Assembly (NCBI GenBank): GCA_013373205.1
Contig: JABXIG010000026.1
Coordinates: 62,001-126,000, forward strand
Direction of reading: 5' to 3'
DNA length: 64,000 bases
From: Methylocystaceae bacterium
Lineage (GTDB): Bacteria; Pseudomonadota; Alphaproteobacteria; Rhodospirillales; Terasakiellaceae
Below, piece by piece: positions 30,935 through 40,921 of the stretch. Position numbers and translations under genes: made by a program. The notes under the pieces were generated by a model. The model saw only the letters and a program-made list of their open reading frames with translations, ran no database searches and was not told the origin of the DNA. Position 1 is the stretch's first letter. Every line of letters begins with the position of its first letter.

Positions 30935-31002
30935 TCATTTAAATGATGATAAAACGAATATAAAGCGATGTTTTTTCATTAGTTCATTCATTTTATGAAT
31001 GA
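30935..31002. promoter_or_regulatory. Candidate LysR operator region between gcdH and its divergent regulator
   Basis: TCATTTAAATGA (30935-30946) and TCATTCAT-TTT-ATGAATGA (30984-31002). Confidence 0.5.
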
Positions 31003-31014
31003 TAGGGCCATTTT

Positions 31015-31893
31015 ATGCGACGCCATTTGCCGACATTTACCCAACTTTTGTGTTTTGATGCCTCTGCACGCCATTTAAACTTCACCCGCGCGGCTGAAGA
31101 ATTGAACCTGACCCAAAGTGCGGTCAGTCGTCAGGTGCGCAATCTGGAAGATTTTGTGCAGACGGATTTGTTTCATCGTATCAAGAAAAGGCTCGAATTA
31201 ACCGGTGAGGGGGAGGCATACGCCCGCAGTGTGGCAGGCCATTTAAATGGGTTGGAAAGTGAAACCTTAAAACTTATGACCAGTGACCAGCATGATACCC
31301 GCCTGAACGTTGGGACGTTTCCCACCTTTGGTTCACGTTGGTTGATCCCACGCCTGAATGATTTTACCCGCAAGAACCCGGATATTCAGTTTAACCTGGT
31401 CACAGGACTGGCCCCGTTTGATTTTCAAAAACAGGATATTGATGTGGCAATCCAGCATGGTGATGGCAATTGGCCGGATGTGGATTGTAAAAAGCTGGTG
31501 GATGAAACCGTGGTTGCGGCTTGCACCCCGTCCCTGATCGACGGGCGTGCAGATGTTTCTGCCAAGACCGTATCTGATTTTACTTTCCTGAACCTGCAAA
31601 CCCGGCTTTATGCCTGGCCGGAATGGTTGGAAGCTCAAGGGGTATCATCCAACGCTCCTGTCAGTGGTCCGATCTTTGAAAATTTCTCCATGATGATCCG
31701 TGCGGCACTGTCAGGCCTAGGGGTGGCAATTATCCCGGATATGTATATCAAGGAAGAGCTAAAATCAGGTCAGCTCATTTCCCCCTTTGGCCCACCTGTA
31801 CGGAGCCAGCGTGGCTATTATCTGGTCAGCACGCAGAAAAAACAGCAACTTAAAAAAGTGCAGGCCTTCATGCGCTGGATTGAAGGGGTGTGA
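31015..31893 (+). CDS. LysR-family regulator (GcdR-like, GcvA-type)
   Basis: LNFTRAAEELNLTQSAVSRQVRNLEDFVQTDLFHR; divergent from gcdH. Confidence 0.88.
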   Translation: MRRHLPTFTQLLCFDASARHLNFTRAAEELNLTQSAVSRQVRNLEDFVQTDLFHRIKKRLELTGEGEAYARSVAGHLNGLESETLKLMTSDQHDTRLNVGTFPTFGSRWLIPRLNDFTRKNPDIQFNLVTGLAPFDFQKQDIDVAIQHGDGNWPDVDCKKLVDETVVAACTPSLIDGRADVSAKTVSDFTFLNLQTRLYAWPEWLEAQGVSSNAPVSGPIFENFSMMIRAALSGLGVAIIPDMYIKEELKSGQLISPFGPPVRSQRGYYLVSTQKKQQLKKVQAFMRWIEGV

Positions 31894-31904
31894 ATATTCT
31901 TCAG

Positions 31905-32002
31905 TGTCATCCCGGATTTATTCCGGGACAACCTGTTGAGCTTGCGGGATTTAAACTCAGCTTGTACAATGGGGGTATCCCGGCACAAAGGCCGGGATGA
32001 CA
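31905..32002. repeat. REP/BIME-like palindromic repeat pair
   Basis: CCCGGA-TTTAT-TCCGGG (31911-31927) and ATCCCGGC-N6-GCCGGGAT (31977-31998), with outer inverted repeat TGTCATCCCGG...CCGGGATGACA. Confidence 0.65.
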
Positions 32003-32016
32003 GCTGTTAAAATGGC

Positions 32017-35000
32017 TTAAGATGACGAAGCCAATAGGGCCGCATTACCGCCTGCAGCTGTTGTATCGATACAGACATGGCGTTCCAAAATGCAGCGATC
32101 GGCCAAATCATCATCACAGATTAAGGGCAAAATGGCGCCGTCGCGTTGTGCAAGGGCTTTGCGGATCTTGCTTAAATCCTCCTTATCGCTCCAGCAGGCC
32201 ACGGCGTGAAAGCCGGATAGCTTGGCAAGGTCTGATCGTTCAAGGAAGCCATCGACGGCGTTATCACCATTGGCACCCGGGGCGATGATGATGGCCTGAC
32301 AGCCTTTAGATGCAGCGATTTTGGCCTGTTGTTGGGCGGCTTCTGCTGTTGGGCCAAGACATAGGATTACTCCACGCGGGAAGGTGGATAAGACGTTGCT
32401 TTCCCCTGTTGGGCCGGGCAGGGTGTCGCTAGTGAGTTTTTCGTTTTCTGCAACAGGTAGGGTATTGATGGTTTGTTGTACTTTTTTCAAGGTAACTGCG
32501 GTGCCGCTTTCAAGAGCAAAGCTTACATTTGAACCTTGCGTGAAGCGTTTGACATAGTTTGGCCCACCGGCTTTGGGGCCCGTGCCGGACAAGCCTTCTC
32601 CACCAAAAGGTTGGGAGCCGACAATCGCCCCGATCTGGTTACGGTTGACATACATATTGCCGACCTTGAGCTTGTTTGTAATGGTCTGAACCCGGTCATC
32701 AATTCGGGTATGCAGGCCAAAGGTGAGACCGAACCCACATGAGTTGATGTCATTGACAACCTTATCCAGATCCCGTGCTTTATAGGTGGCGACATGCAGG
32801 ACTGGACCAAAGATCTCTTCCGCCAGATCAAGGATTGAATTGACTTTCAGGACGGTTGGGGCAACGAAGGTGCCGTCTTTGGGGGTATCCAAAGATTTCA
32901 GCAAGCGACCTTCTTGTTTTGCATGTTCGATATAGCCGGAAATTTTAGCTTGTGCCGTTTGGTCAATCACCGGGCCGACATCTGTCGACATTTCCCATGG
33001 ATTGCCAACAACAAGTTCATCCATGGCGCCATAAAGCATTTCCATGAAGGTGTCTTGAATATCTTCCTGAAGATAAAGGACACGCAAGGCAGAACAACGT
33101 TGCCCGGCCGATTGGAATGAGGACGCAATAATGTCCTTGATTGCTTGTTCCGGCAAAGCGGTTGAGTCAACGACCATGGCATTTAGGCCACCAGTTTCAG
33201 CAATCAAAGGGGCATCCGGGCGCATATGGTTTGCCATGGCGTTGTGGATACGTTGGGCGGTTGCGGTTGATCCTGTAAAGCAGACCCCGTCGATTTTTTC
33301 ATGGGACGTTAGTTTTGCCCCGACAACAGAGCCTTTCCCATGAAGTAATTGCAGAACATTCTTCGGCACACCTGCTTGATGGAGTAGTTGTGTGGCAAGG
33401 GTTGCGGTTATAGGGGTTGTTTCTGCCGGTTTTGCCAACACGCCATTGCCTGCGGCTAGTGCAGCAACGATCTGACCTGTAAAGATCGCAAGCGGGAAGT
33501 TCCATGGTGAAATACAAGTGAAGATACCGCGTGCAGGGCGATCAGTCAGTTTTTGACCTTGGGCAGCATAAAAACGCAGGAAATCGACAGCTTCACGCAG
33601 TTCCCCAATGCAGTCAGAAGGAACTTTTCCGGCTTCGCGTGTCAAAACAGCAAACAATTCCCCAAAGTTTTCTTCATAAAGGTCAGCTGCTTTATTCAGG
33701 ATACGGGCGCGCTCTTCGGCTGGTGTGGCGGACCAGTCACCGGCATTTTCAATAGCTTGCTCCACATCTGACTCATTGGCTTCTGTGACGGTGCCGACGG
33801 TGTCAGATGATTGTGCCGGATTAATCAGGGGGATCTTGTCTGTACCTGTTGGTTTTGAGGCCAGCTGGGACGTCACATGCCATTGGTGGTCTTTAAATTT
33901 CCCACGGGCCTGTTCGATATCATCAAGGTCATCATCATTATGAAGGTCCCAGCCTTTTGAATTGGGACGTTCTTGCCCAAACAAGGCAGCGGGGCGCGTG
34001 ATATGGCCTTTGCTGGATTGATATTCTTCATCAATGATGGCGATAGGATCAACAGCAATGTCACGTGCCGGGACAGTTTCATCGACGATCTGGTTTACGA
34101 AAGACGAATTAGCGCCGTTTTCAAGCAAACGACGTACCAGATAAGCCAATAGGTCACGGTGTGGTCCAACTGGTGCGTAGATGCGACAGCGCACATTTTC
34201 GCGTTTTTTCGTCAGGCGATGCAGCGCTTCACCCATACCATGCAGACGTTGGAATTCATATGACGCATCGGGTTTTGCCAATTCAAGGATCATAGCAACG
34301 CTGTTGGCATTGTGGGTGGCGAACTGCGGATAAATCCGATCATTCATATCCAGCAGCTTTTCAGCACAATAGATATAGGAACAATCGGTCGCATTCTTTT
34401 TGGTAAAGACAGGGAAGTCGTTTAACCCTTCGACTTGAGCGCGTTTAATCTCAGTATCCCAATAGGCGCCTTTAACCAGACGAACCATGATTTTACGATC
34501 ATATTTTTCGGCGATTGCATAAAGCCAGTCGATGACTAAACTTGCACGTTTGCCATAGGCCTGAACCACAATGCCAAATCCATCCCATCCGGCAAGACGG
34601 TCATCTTTTAAAACAGCTTCGATAATATCCAAAGAGAGATCAAGGCGGTCGGCTTCTTCGGCATCAATGTTTAACCCCATGTTGGCGTCTTTCGCCAAAA
34701 GGGTAAGCGCAAGGGTGCTGTCGACCAGTTCTTTCATTACCCGGTCTTTTTGCCCGACTTCATAGCGCGGGTGCAGGGCAGATAGCTTGATAGAGATACC
34801 CGGATTTTCGGCTACACTGTCAGATTTGCATTGGTCTGCCAGAACCTCTATGGAATTTTTGTAGGCCGCAAAGAATTTTTCGGCATCGCGTTGGGTTAAG
34901 GCCGCTTCACCCAGCATGTCATAGGAAAAGGTATAGCCGTCTTTGGCTTTGGCTGCTCCGCGGTTGATGGCATCCTGAATGGTTTCACCCAGCACAAACT

Positions 35001-35508
35001 GGCTACCCAGTTCTTTCATGGCACGTTTGACAGCAGTACGGATGACGGGTTCGCCCAGTCGTTTGACCAGATTATGCAGCACATTTACGATCCCGTCGCT
35101 TTTGTCGGCATCAAGCACTTTTCCGGTTAGCATCAGCCCCCAAGTCGAGGTGTTGACCAGCAGGGAACTGGAATGACCTTTGTGGTCTTCCCAGGAAGAG
35201 GGCGCAATTTTATCTTCGATCAATTCATCCATTGTTTCGGCATCCGGCACGCGCATCAGGGCTTCGGCCAGACACATCAGGGCGACACCTTCATCGGTGG
35301 AAAGACCATATTCAGCAAGAAAAACTTCCAGCAAGGCCGGTTTGTCATCGCTGCGGATGTCTTCAATCAGCTTGACTGCGCGTTCTGTAATCTGTGCGCG
35401 TAAGTCTGGCTGGATACGTGCCTTGGCTGCCAATTGTTTTAAAAGGTCTTGTTCGTTGGCCAGATGGGCAAGGCGAATGTCCTGTCTGATTGTCGAGATA
35501 TCTTTCAT
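32017..35508 (-). CDS. putA: Bifunctional proline dehydrogenase / L-glutamate gamma-semialdehyde dehydrogenase
   Basis: 1163-1168 aa; PRODH motifs (RLVKGAYWDTEIKRAQ) and ALDH motifs (CISPWNFPLAIF, FTGSTATAQ, SAGQRCSALRVL). Confidence 0.95.
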   Translation of the reverse strand: MKDISTIRQDIRLAHLANEQDLLKQLAAKARIQPDLRAQITERAVKLIEDIRSDDKPALLEVFLAEYGLSTDEGVALMCLAEALMRVPDAETMDELIEDKIAPSSWEDHKGHSSSLLVNTSTWGLMLTGKVLDADKSDGIVNVLHNLVKRLGEPVIRTAVKRAMKELGSQFVLGETIQDAINRGAAKAKDGYTFSYDMLGEAALTQRDAEKFFAAYKNSIEVLADQCKSDSVAENPGISIKLSALHPRYEVGQKDRVMKELVDSTLALTLLAKDANMGLNIDAEEADRLDLSLDIIEAVLKDDRLAGWDGFGIVVQAYGKRASLVIDWLYAIAEKYDRKIMVRLVKGAYWDTEIKRAQVEGLNDFPVFTKKNATDCSYIYCAEKLLDMNDRIYPQFATHNANSVAMILELAKPDASYEFQRLHGMGEALHRLTKKRENVRCRIYAPVGPHRDLLAYLVRRLLENGANSSFVNQIVDETVPARDIAVDPIAIIDEEYQSSKGHITRPAALFGQERPNSKGWDLHNDDDLDDIEQARGKFKDHQWHVTSQLASKPTGTDKIPLINPAQSSDTVGTVTEANESDVEQAIENAGDWSATPAEERARILNKAADLYEENFGELFAVLTREAGKVPSDCIGELREAVDFLRFYAAQGQKLTDRPARGIFTCISPWNFPLAIFTGQIVAALAAGNGVLAKPAETTPITATLATQLLHQAGVPKNVLQLLHGKGSVVGAKLTSHEKIDGVCFTGSTATAQRIHNAMANHMRPDAPLIAETGGLNAMVVDSTALPEQAIKDIIASSFQSAGQRCSALRVLYLQEDIQDTFMEMLYGAMDELVVGNPWEMSTDVGPVIDQTAQAKISGYIEHAKQEGRLLKSLDTPKDGTFVAPTVLKVNSILDLAEEIFGPVLHVATYKARDLDKVVNDINSCGFGLTFGLHTRIDDRVQTITNKLKVGNMYVNRNQIGAIVGSQPFGGEGLSGTGPKAGGPNYVKRFTQGSNVSFALESGTAVTLKKVQQTINTLPVAENEKLTSDTLPGPTGESNVLSTFPRGVILCLGPTAEAAQQQAKIAASKGCQAIIIAPGANGDNAVDGFLERSDLAKLSGFHAVACWSDKEDLSKIRKALAQRDGAILPLICDDDLADRCILERHVCIDTTAAGGNAALLASSS

Positions 35509-35626
35509 TGTCGTCCCTTTCAAATAGATTGCGCCTAATTTACCATTGCCTCAAAGGTAATTCTTCTCTATTATCGTAAAAAATAAGTTTAATTAACTTT
35601 ATATAATTTCATTAAAAGGAAAAAAT

Positions 35627-36097
35627 ATGGTTGAATCTATTGAAAAAAGTGATTTAGACCAGTTCGATGCAAAAATCCTAACAATCCTGTCACAAGAAGG
35701 CCGATTGACCGTAACCGAAATTGCCAATCGGGTCGGTTTGTCAAAAAGCCCGTGTCAGGTCCGACTGAAGCGGTTGATTGAAGAAGAATATATCCTCGGG
35801 TTTCAGGCGATCCTGAATCCTAAGAAACTAGGTCTTGAACATATCGCCTTTGCCACGGTCAGGCTTTCAAATACAACGGAAAAAGGCTTACGTGAATTTA
35901 ACGAAGCCGTGGTCAAGATCCCCGAAGTGGAAATGTGTCATATGATTGCGGGCTCCTTTGATTATCTGATTAAAGTGCGCACGGGCGATATCCAGGCCTA
36001 TCGCCGCGTGATGGGGGAATCTATTTCAACATTGCCAAATGTTTCCAGCACGTCGACTTATGTTGCCATGGAAGCGATTAAGGATAGTTTCTCTTAA
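35627..36097 (+). CDS. Lrp/AsnC family regulator (PutR-like)
   Basis: LDQFDAKILTILSQEGRLTVTEIANRVGLSKSPCQVRLKRL; divergent from putA. Confidence 0.9.
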   Translation: MVESIEKSDLDQFDAKILTILSQEGRLTVTEIANRVGLSKSPCQVRLKRLIEEEYILGFQAILNPKKLGLEHIAFATVRLSNTTEKGLREFNEAVVKIPEVEMCHMIAGSFDYLIKVRTGDIQAYRRVMGESISTLPNVSSTSTYVAMEAIKDSFS

Positions 36098-38733
36098 GCT
36101 TGCCCCCTTAAAACGAAATTCAAGATACCGCCATGTTTGAAGTAGTGAACTTCATCCAGAGTATCAATACGTGAACGCACAGGCAGGCGCATGATTTCTT
36201 TGTCATTATCTTTAATGACAAGTTCATAAGTTTGACGGGGGCGTATGTCGTCGCTCAGGCCTGTAAGGCTGAGGGTTTCATGACCTTTCAGTTTTAAATC
36301 GGGCAGGGTTTTATTGTCCATGAATTCAAGGGGCAGGACGCCCATACACACCAGGTTTGTTCGGTGGATGCGTTCAAAGCTTTCGGCAATAACGCATTTG
36401 ACGCCCAGAAGGTTGGTGCCTTTGGCAGCCCAGTCGCGCGACGATCCGGTGCCATATTCTTTGCCTGCAAGCACGACAAGTGGTGTGTTTTCTTCTTTAT
36501 AGCGCATGGCAACATCATAGATGCTGCCTTCTTCTTTGCTGGGATAATGGATTGTGACCCCGCCTTCGCTGCCTGGTACCATAAAGTTACGAATGCGGAT
36601 ATTGGCAAAGGTGCCGCGCATCATGACTTCATGGTTGCCACGACGGGCCCCATAACTATTAAAGTCCTGTCTTGTCACCCCATTGTCTTTTAGATATTGG
36701 CCTGCAGGGCTATCTTCTTTAATTGCGCCTGCCGGGGAAATATGGTCCGTGGTGACGCTATCACCGAAAAGGGCAAGGATGCGGGCATTCTTAATATCCG
36801 TTTGCGGAGCAATTTCGGGACTGAGACTGTCAAAAAACGGTGGATTTTTGACATAAAGGGAACGTTCATCCCATTGATAAAGCGACCCATCAGGACTGTT
36901 TAAGTCTTTCCAGGCTTTGGGACCGCTAAAGACATCGGCATAGCGTTCTTCATACATTTTGGCATTGAGGGTTTCACCCACGATCTGGGCAATTTCCTGA
37001 TTGGTCGGCCAGATATCTTTAAGATAGACAGGCTGACCGTTTTGATCCTCGCCCAAGGGGTCATTTACCAGATCAATTTTCATAGTTCCCGCCAACGCAT
37101 AAGCAACGACAAGAGGTGGGGAGGCAAGGAAATTCGCTTTGACCTGTTGTGAGATCCGACCTTCAAAGTTTCGATTACCTGATAGGATGGAGGCAACGAG
37201 TAGATCGTTGTCTTCAACAGCTTTTGCAATGGGCTCAGGCAAGGGGCCGGAATTGCCGATACAGGTGGTGCAGCCATAGCCGACAAGATCAAAGCCCAGC
37301 TGATCAAGGTCATCCTGCAAGCCACTTTTTTCAAGATAATTGCTGACGACCTGTGAACCCGGTGCCAAAGATGTTTTGACCCAAGGTTTTGTCTTCAAGC
37401 CTTTTTCAAGGGCGCGTTTGGCTAAAAGCCCGGCGCCGATCAAAACGTCGGGGTTAGAGGTGTTCGTGCAGGATGTAATGGCGGCAATCACAATATCGCC
37501 ATCGCTTAAGCTATAGTCTTGGCCTTCAACCGATACGTCGCGCGTTTGTATGTCGTTTTCAGCAAGTAACTTTGAAAAGGCGGGTTTCGCCTCGTTTAAT
37601 GAAATGCGATCCTGCGGGCGTTTGGGTCCTGCAAGGGAAGGGACAACGCTGGACAGGTCCAGTTCAATGACATGGCTGAAGGTGGGGTCAGGACTGTCTT
37701 TGTCGTACCACATCATATTTTCACGGGCGTAAGCTTCGACCAACGCACCATTCCGGTTGGTGAAATTCAGATAGCGCACTGTCTCAGCATCAATCGGGAA
37801 GATGCCACAAGTTGCGCCAAATTCCGGGGACATATTGGCGATGGTGGCACGGTTGGGCAGGGAAAGTTCTTCCAGTGCAGGGCCGAAGAATTCAACAAAT
37901 TTACCAACAACCCCAAGCTTTCTTAAATTTTCAACGATGGTGAGGACAAGGTCTGTGGCGGTGACCCCCTCGTTCAAGCTGCCTGTTAATTTATAGCCGA
38001 CGACTTCCGGGATCATCATAGAAACGGGACGTCCCAGCATGACAGCTTCGGCTTCAATGCCGCCAACGCCCCAACCCAGAACGCCAAGGCCGTTAATCAT
38101 GGTGGTGTGACTGTCGGTCCCCACACACGTGTCGGGATAGAGCATGGATTGATCATTGCCAAACACCACGGGGGCAAGATGTTCAAGATTGACCTGATGA
38201 CAGATACCTGTACCCGGTGGAACCACGCGGAAATTATCAAAGGCCTGTTGCCCCCAACGTAAAAATTCATAGCGTTCTTTATTGCGCTGGAATTCAATTT
38301 CCATATTTTTTTCGAAAGAGTCAGAATTGCCGAAAAAGTCCACCATGACGGAATGGTCGATGACCAGATCAACCGGGGACAGGGGGTTAATCTTGTCAGG
38401 GTCGCCGCCTAGCTTGACCATGGCATCGCGCATGGCAGCCAGATCAACAACCGCTGGCACACCTGTAAAATCCTGCATCAGAACCCGCGCCGGGCGAAAT
38501 GCAATTTCATGATCGCTTTGTGCCGTCTTAAGCCATTTTGCAATTTCTGTGATGTCGTTTTTATCAACGGAGGTGCCATCTTCATGGCGCAACAGGTTTT
38601 CTAAGACAACTTTCAGCGAAAAGGGAAGTCGGCTTAAATCCCCCAAGGATTTTTGGGCTTCGTGCAGGGAATGATATTGATAGGTTTGATCATTATGTTG
38701 GAGAGTCTTTAAGCTATCAAAACTGTTTGTCAT
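36094..38733 (-). CDS. acnA: Aconitate hydratase A
   Basis: VCVGTDSHTTMINGLGVLGWGVGGIEAEA; AAITSCTNTSNPDVLIGAGLLAKRA; GYGCTTCIGNSGPL; start moved to MTNSFDSL. Confidence 0.95.
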   Translation of the reverse strand: MTNSFDSLKTLQHNDQTYQYHSLHEAQKSLGDLSRLPFSLKVVLENLLRHEDGTSVDKNDITEIAKWLKTAQSDHEIAFRPARVLMQDFTGVPAVVDLAAMRDAMVKLGGDPDKINPLSPVDLVIDHSVMVDFFGNSDSFEKNMEIEFQRNKERYEFLRWGQQAFDNFRVVPPGTGICHQVNLEHLAPVVFGNDQSMLYPDTCVGTDSHTTMINGLGVLGWGVGGIEAEAVMLGRPVSMMIPEVVGYKLTGSLNEGVTATDLVLTIVENLRKLGVVGKFVEFFGPALEELSLPNRATIANMSPEFGATCGIFPIDAETVRYLNFTNRNGALVEAYARENMMWYDKDSPDPTFSHVIELDLSSVVPSLAGPKRPQDRISLNEAKPAFSKLLAENDIQTRDVSVEGQDYSLSDGDIVIAAITSCTNTSNPDVLIGAGLLAKRALEKGLKTKPWVKTSLAPGSQVVSNYLEKSGLQDDLDQLGFDLVGYGCTTCIGNSGPLPEPIAKAVEDNDLLVASILSGNRNFEGRISQQVKANFLASPPLVVAYALAGTMKIDLVNDPLGEDQNGQPVYLKDIWPTNQEIAQIVGETLNAKMYEERYADVFSGPKAWKDLNSPDGSLYQWDERSLYVKNPPFFDSLSPEIAPQTDIKNARILALFGDSVTTDHISPAGAIKEDSPAGQYLKDNGVTRQDFNSYGARRGNHEVMMRGTFANIRIRNFMVPGSEGGVTIHYPSKEEGSIYDVAMRYKEENTPLVVLAGKEYGTGSSRDWAAKGTNLLGVKCVIAESFERIHRTNLVCMGVLPLEFMDNKTLPDLKLKGHETLSLTGLSDDIRPRQTYELVIKDNDKEIMRLPVRSRIDTLDEVHYFKHGGILNFVLRGQA

Positions 38734-39000
38734 AAGGCACCTTTGTGTCGGGAAAAGAGGGCAACGGTCTGTAAAGGACATAAGCTTACGGCATAATATT
38801 TCAATGGCTGTGACAAGTTTACAATATGAAGGAAATTTAAAAGACTAAGGTAGACTGCCGAATCAGAAGCAGGTCACGATTATTTTTTTGTGCCGATATT
38901 TATCTTTTATCTTCCTTTTTTTGTGCAACCTGTTTCATAGTTAAGTGCTTGTGCTTAAATATAAAGCTGCAGCCCTATGAAAATATAAGAGGTTTCCTTT

Positions 39001-40830
39001 ATGCCCTTCCCTGAAAGTCCTGATCTGCATGGCATTGCTGTCCTTATGCTGGTTGGTTTCGCACTCGTCCTGTTTACCAGCAAGCATTTGCGTCTGGAGA
39101 CTTCCAGTCTGATGGTTCTGGTCGTTTTGCTGGTCGGGTTTGAACTTTCCCCTTACGAGGTGGAAGGGCGCACCCTGCACGCAACAGACTTCTTTAGTGG
39201 TTTTGGGCATGAAGCCTTAATCGCGGTTTGTGCTCTGATGATTGTGGGCAATGGCTTGGTGCGTACAGGCGCGCTGGAACCATTGGGGCGCATGCTGTCG
39301 AATTTATGGAAATATAGCCCGTCGCTTTCTTTACTCTTTACCTTAATTTTAAGCGGCTTTTTAAGTGCTTTTGTAAATAATGTGCCGATTGTAGTCTTGT
39401 TGCTGCCTATTCTGGTCAGCGTGGCGCATCGTACTGGACAAAAAGCATCCGGTATGTTGATGCCCATGGGGTTTGCAACCATCATTGGCGGGATGAGCAC
39501 GACCATAGGGACCTCAACCAACCTTTTGGTTGTTACAATTGCCGGTGACTTAGGTCTCAAGCCTTTCGAAATGTTTGACTTTTTTGTACCTGCCATGATT
39601 GCGGCAAGTGTTGCCGTTGTGTTTTTGTGGTTGATTGCCCCCCGAATTTTGCAAGAACGTGACACCCCTTTAGGTAATTTTTCACCGCGTGTTTTTGTGG
39701 GGCATCTTCATGTGGATGTAGATAGTTATGCCAATGGAAGAACCATCTCAGAAGCGATTGAAAAAGCTGGTGGTAACCTGACCATTGCCCAAATCTTTCG
39801 CGGGGAAGATCGGCGCATTGTCCCGTTACCCGATATGGTCCTAAAAGTCGGTGATCGCATTGCGGTTCGTGATACGCCGGAAAACTTGAAAGAGTTTGAA
39901 GAAACGCTGGGAACCAAGCTTTATAACGAAGATGATGTTCTGCTGGATGATGACAGTGAATTAAGCGCAACAGGCCAACAAATAGCCGAGATTGTGGTGA
40001 CACAAGGTTCACCTTTGCAGGGGCGGTCTTTGAGTAGCAGTCGTTTTGATGAAACCCATCATTTGGCCGTATTGGCGTTACATCGACGCGGACAGGTTAA
40101 GCATATTTCAAAAAAAGATGTCAGTGATATGATCTTACATGTCGGGGATGTGCTTTTGGTTCAGGGGACGGAAGAAAGTATCGCCAAGCTGAAAAAGGGC
40201 GGGGAGGTTCTGGTACTGGATGCTACAGAAGATTTGCCCCATACCCAAAAAGCGCCGATTGCGCTGTCCATTATGGCGGGAGTGGTGCTTATCGCAGCTT
40301 TTGGCATTGTGCCGATCACCATTAGTGCTGTCTGTGGCGTCTTGTTGATGATTGTGACGGGCTGCCTGGATTGGCGTGATGCGGCAGGGGCGTTGAATGC
40401 TCAAGTTATCCTGATTGTGACGGCCAGTTTGGCTTTGGGGTCGGCCTTGCTCGCAACGGGTGGGGCGGATTATTTGGCAGAAGTCTTTTTGGCCCTGACT
40501 TATGGGGCACCGCCTGCCGTGATCTTAAGCGGTTTGATGATTATTATGGCGATCATGACCAATATTGTCTCGAACAATGCCGCAGCCGTTATTGGCACCC
40601 CGATTGCGATTACGATTGCACAACGGTTGAATCTGCCGCCAGAAGCTTTTGTGCTGGCGGTTCTGTTTGGGGCAAATATGAGCTATGCAACCCCCATGGC
40701 CTATAAGACAAACTTGTTGGTCATGAGCGCAGGGGGCTATCAGTTTATGGATTTTGTCAAAGTCGGTATTCCTTTAATCATCCTGTTGCTGATCGTCTTA
40801 AGCGTCTTGCTGCCATCGCTTTATTTTTAG
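39001..40830 (+). CDS. SLC13/DASS-type permease with TrkA-C domains
   Basis: FVNNVPIVVLLLPIL; GTSTNLLV; central TrkA_C-like repeats; NIVSNNAAAVIGTPIAI. Confidence 0.87.
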   Translation: MPFPESPDLHGIAVLMLVGFALVLFTSKHLRLETSSLMVLVVLLVGFELSPYEVEGRTLHATDFFSGFGHEALIAVCALMIVGNGLVRTGALEPLGRMLSNLWKYSPSLSLLFTLILSGFLSAFVNNVPIVVLLLPILVSVAHRTGQKASGMLMPMGFATIIGGMSTTIGTSTNLLVVTIAGDLGLKPFEMFDFFVPAMIAASVAVVFLWLIAPRILQERDTPLGNFSPRVFVGHLHVDVDSYANGRTISEAIEKAGGNLTIAQIFRGEDRRIVPLPDMVLKVGDRIAVRDTPENLKEFEETLGTKLYNEDDVLLDDDSELSATGQQIAEIVVTQGSPLQGRSLSSSRFDETHHLAVLALHRRGQVKHISKKDVSDMILHVGDVLLVQGTEESIAKLKKGGEVLVLDATEDLPHTQKAPIALSIMAGVVLIAAFGIVPITISAVCGVLLMIVTGCLDWRDAAGALNAQVILIVTASLALGSALLATGGADYLAEVFLALTYGAPPAVILSGLMIIMAIMTNIVSNNAAAVIGTPIAITIAQRLNLPPEAFVLAVLFGANMSYATPMAYKTNLLVMSAGGYQFMDFVKVGIPLIILLLIVLSVLLPSLYF

Positions 40831-40864
40831 GGGGCGAGGTTATTCGCGCTGGCGCATGGGACAT

Positions 40865-40904
40865 AAAAAAACGGCTGAGATTTAAAATCTCAGCCGTTTT
40901 TATT
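40865..40904. terminator. Bidirectional terminator between convergent genes
   Basis: AAAACGGCTGAGATT-taaa-ATCTCAGCCGTTTTT stem with A-run and T-run. Confidence 0.85.
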
Positions 40905-40921
40905 AGGGATAGGATCCGATC

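Noticed and set aside
31905-32002. CRISPR-like repeat
   Set aside because: Only two palindromic units, no regular spacers and no cas genes.
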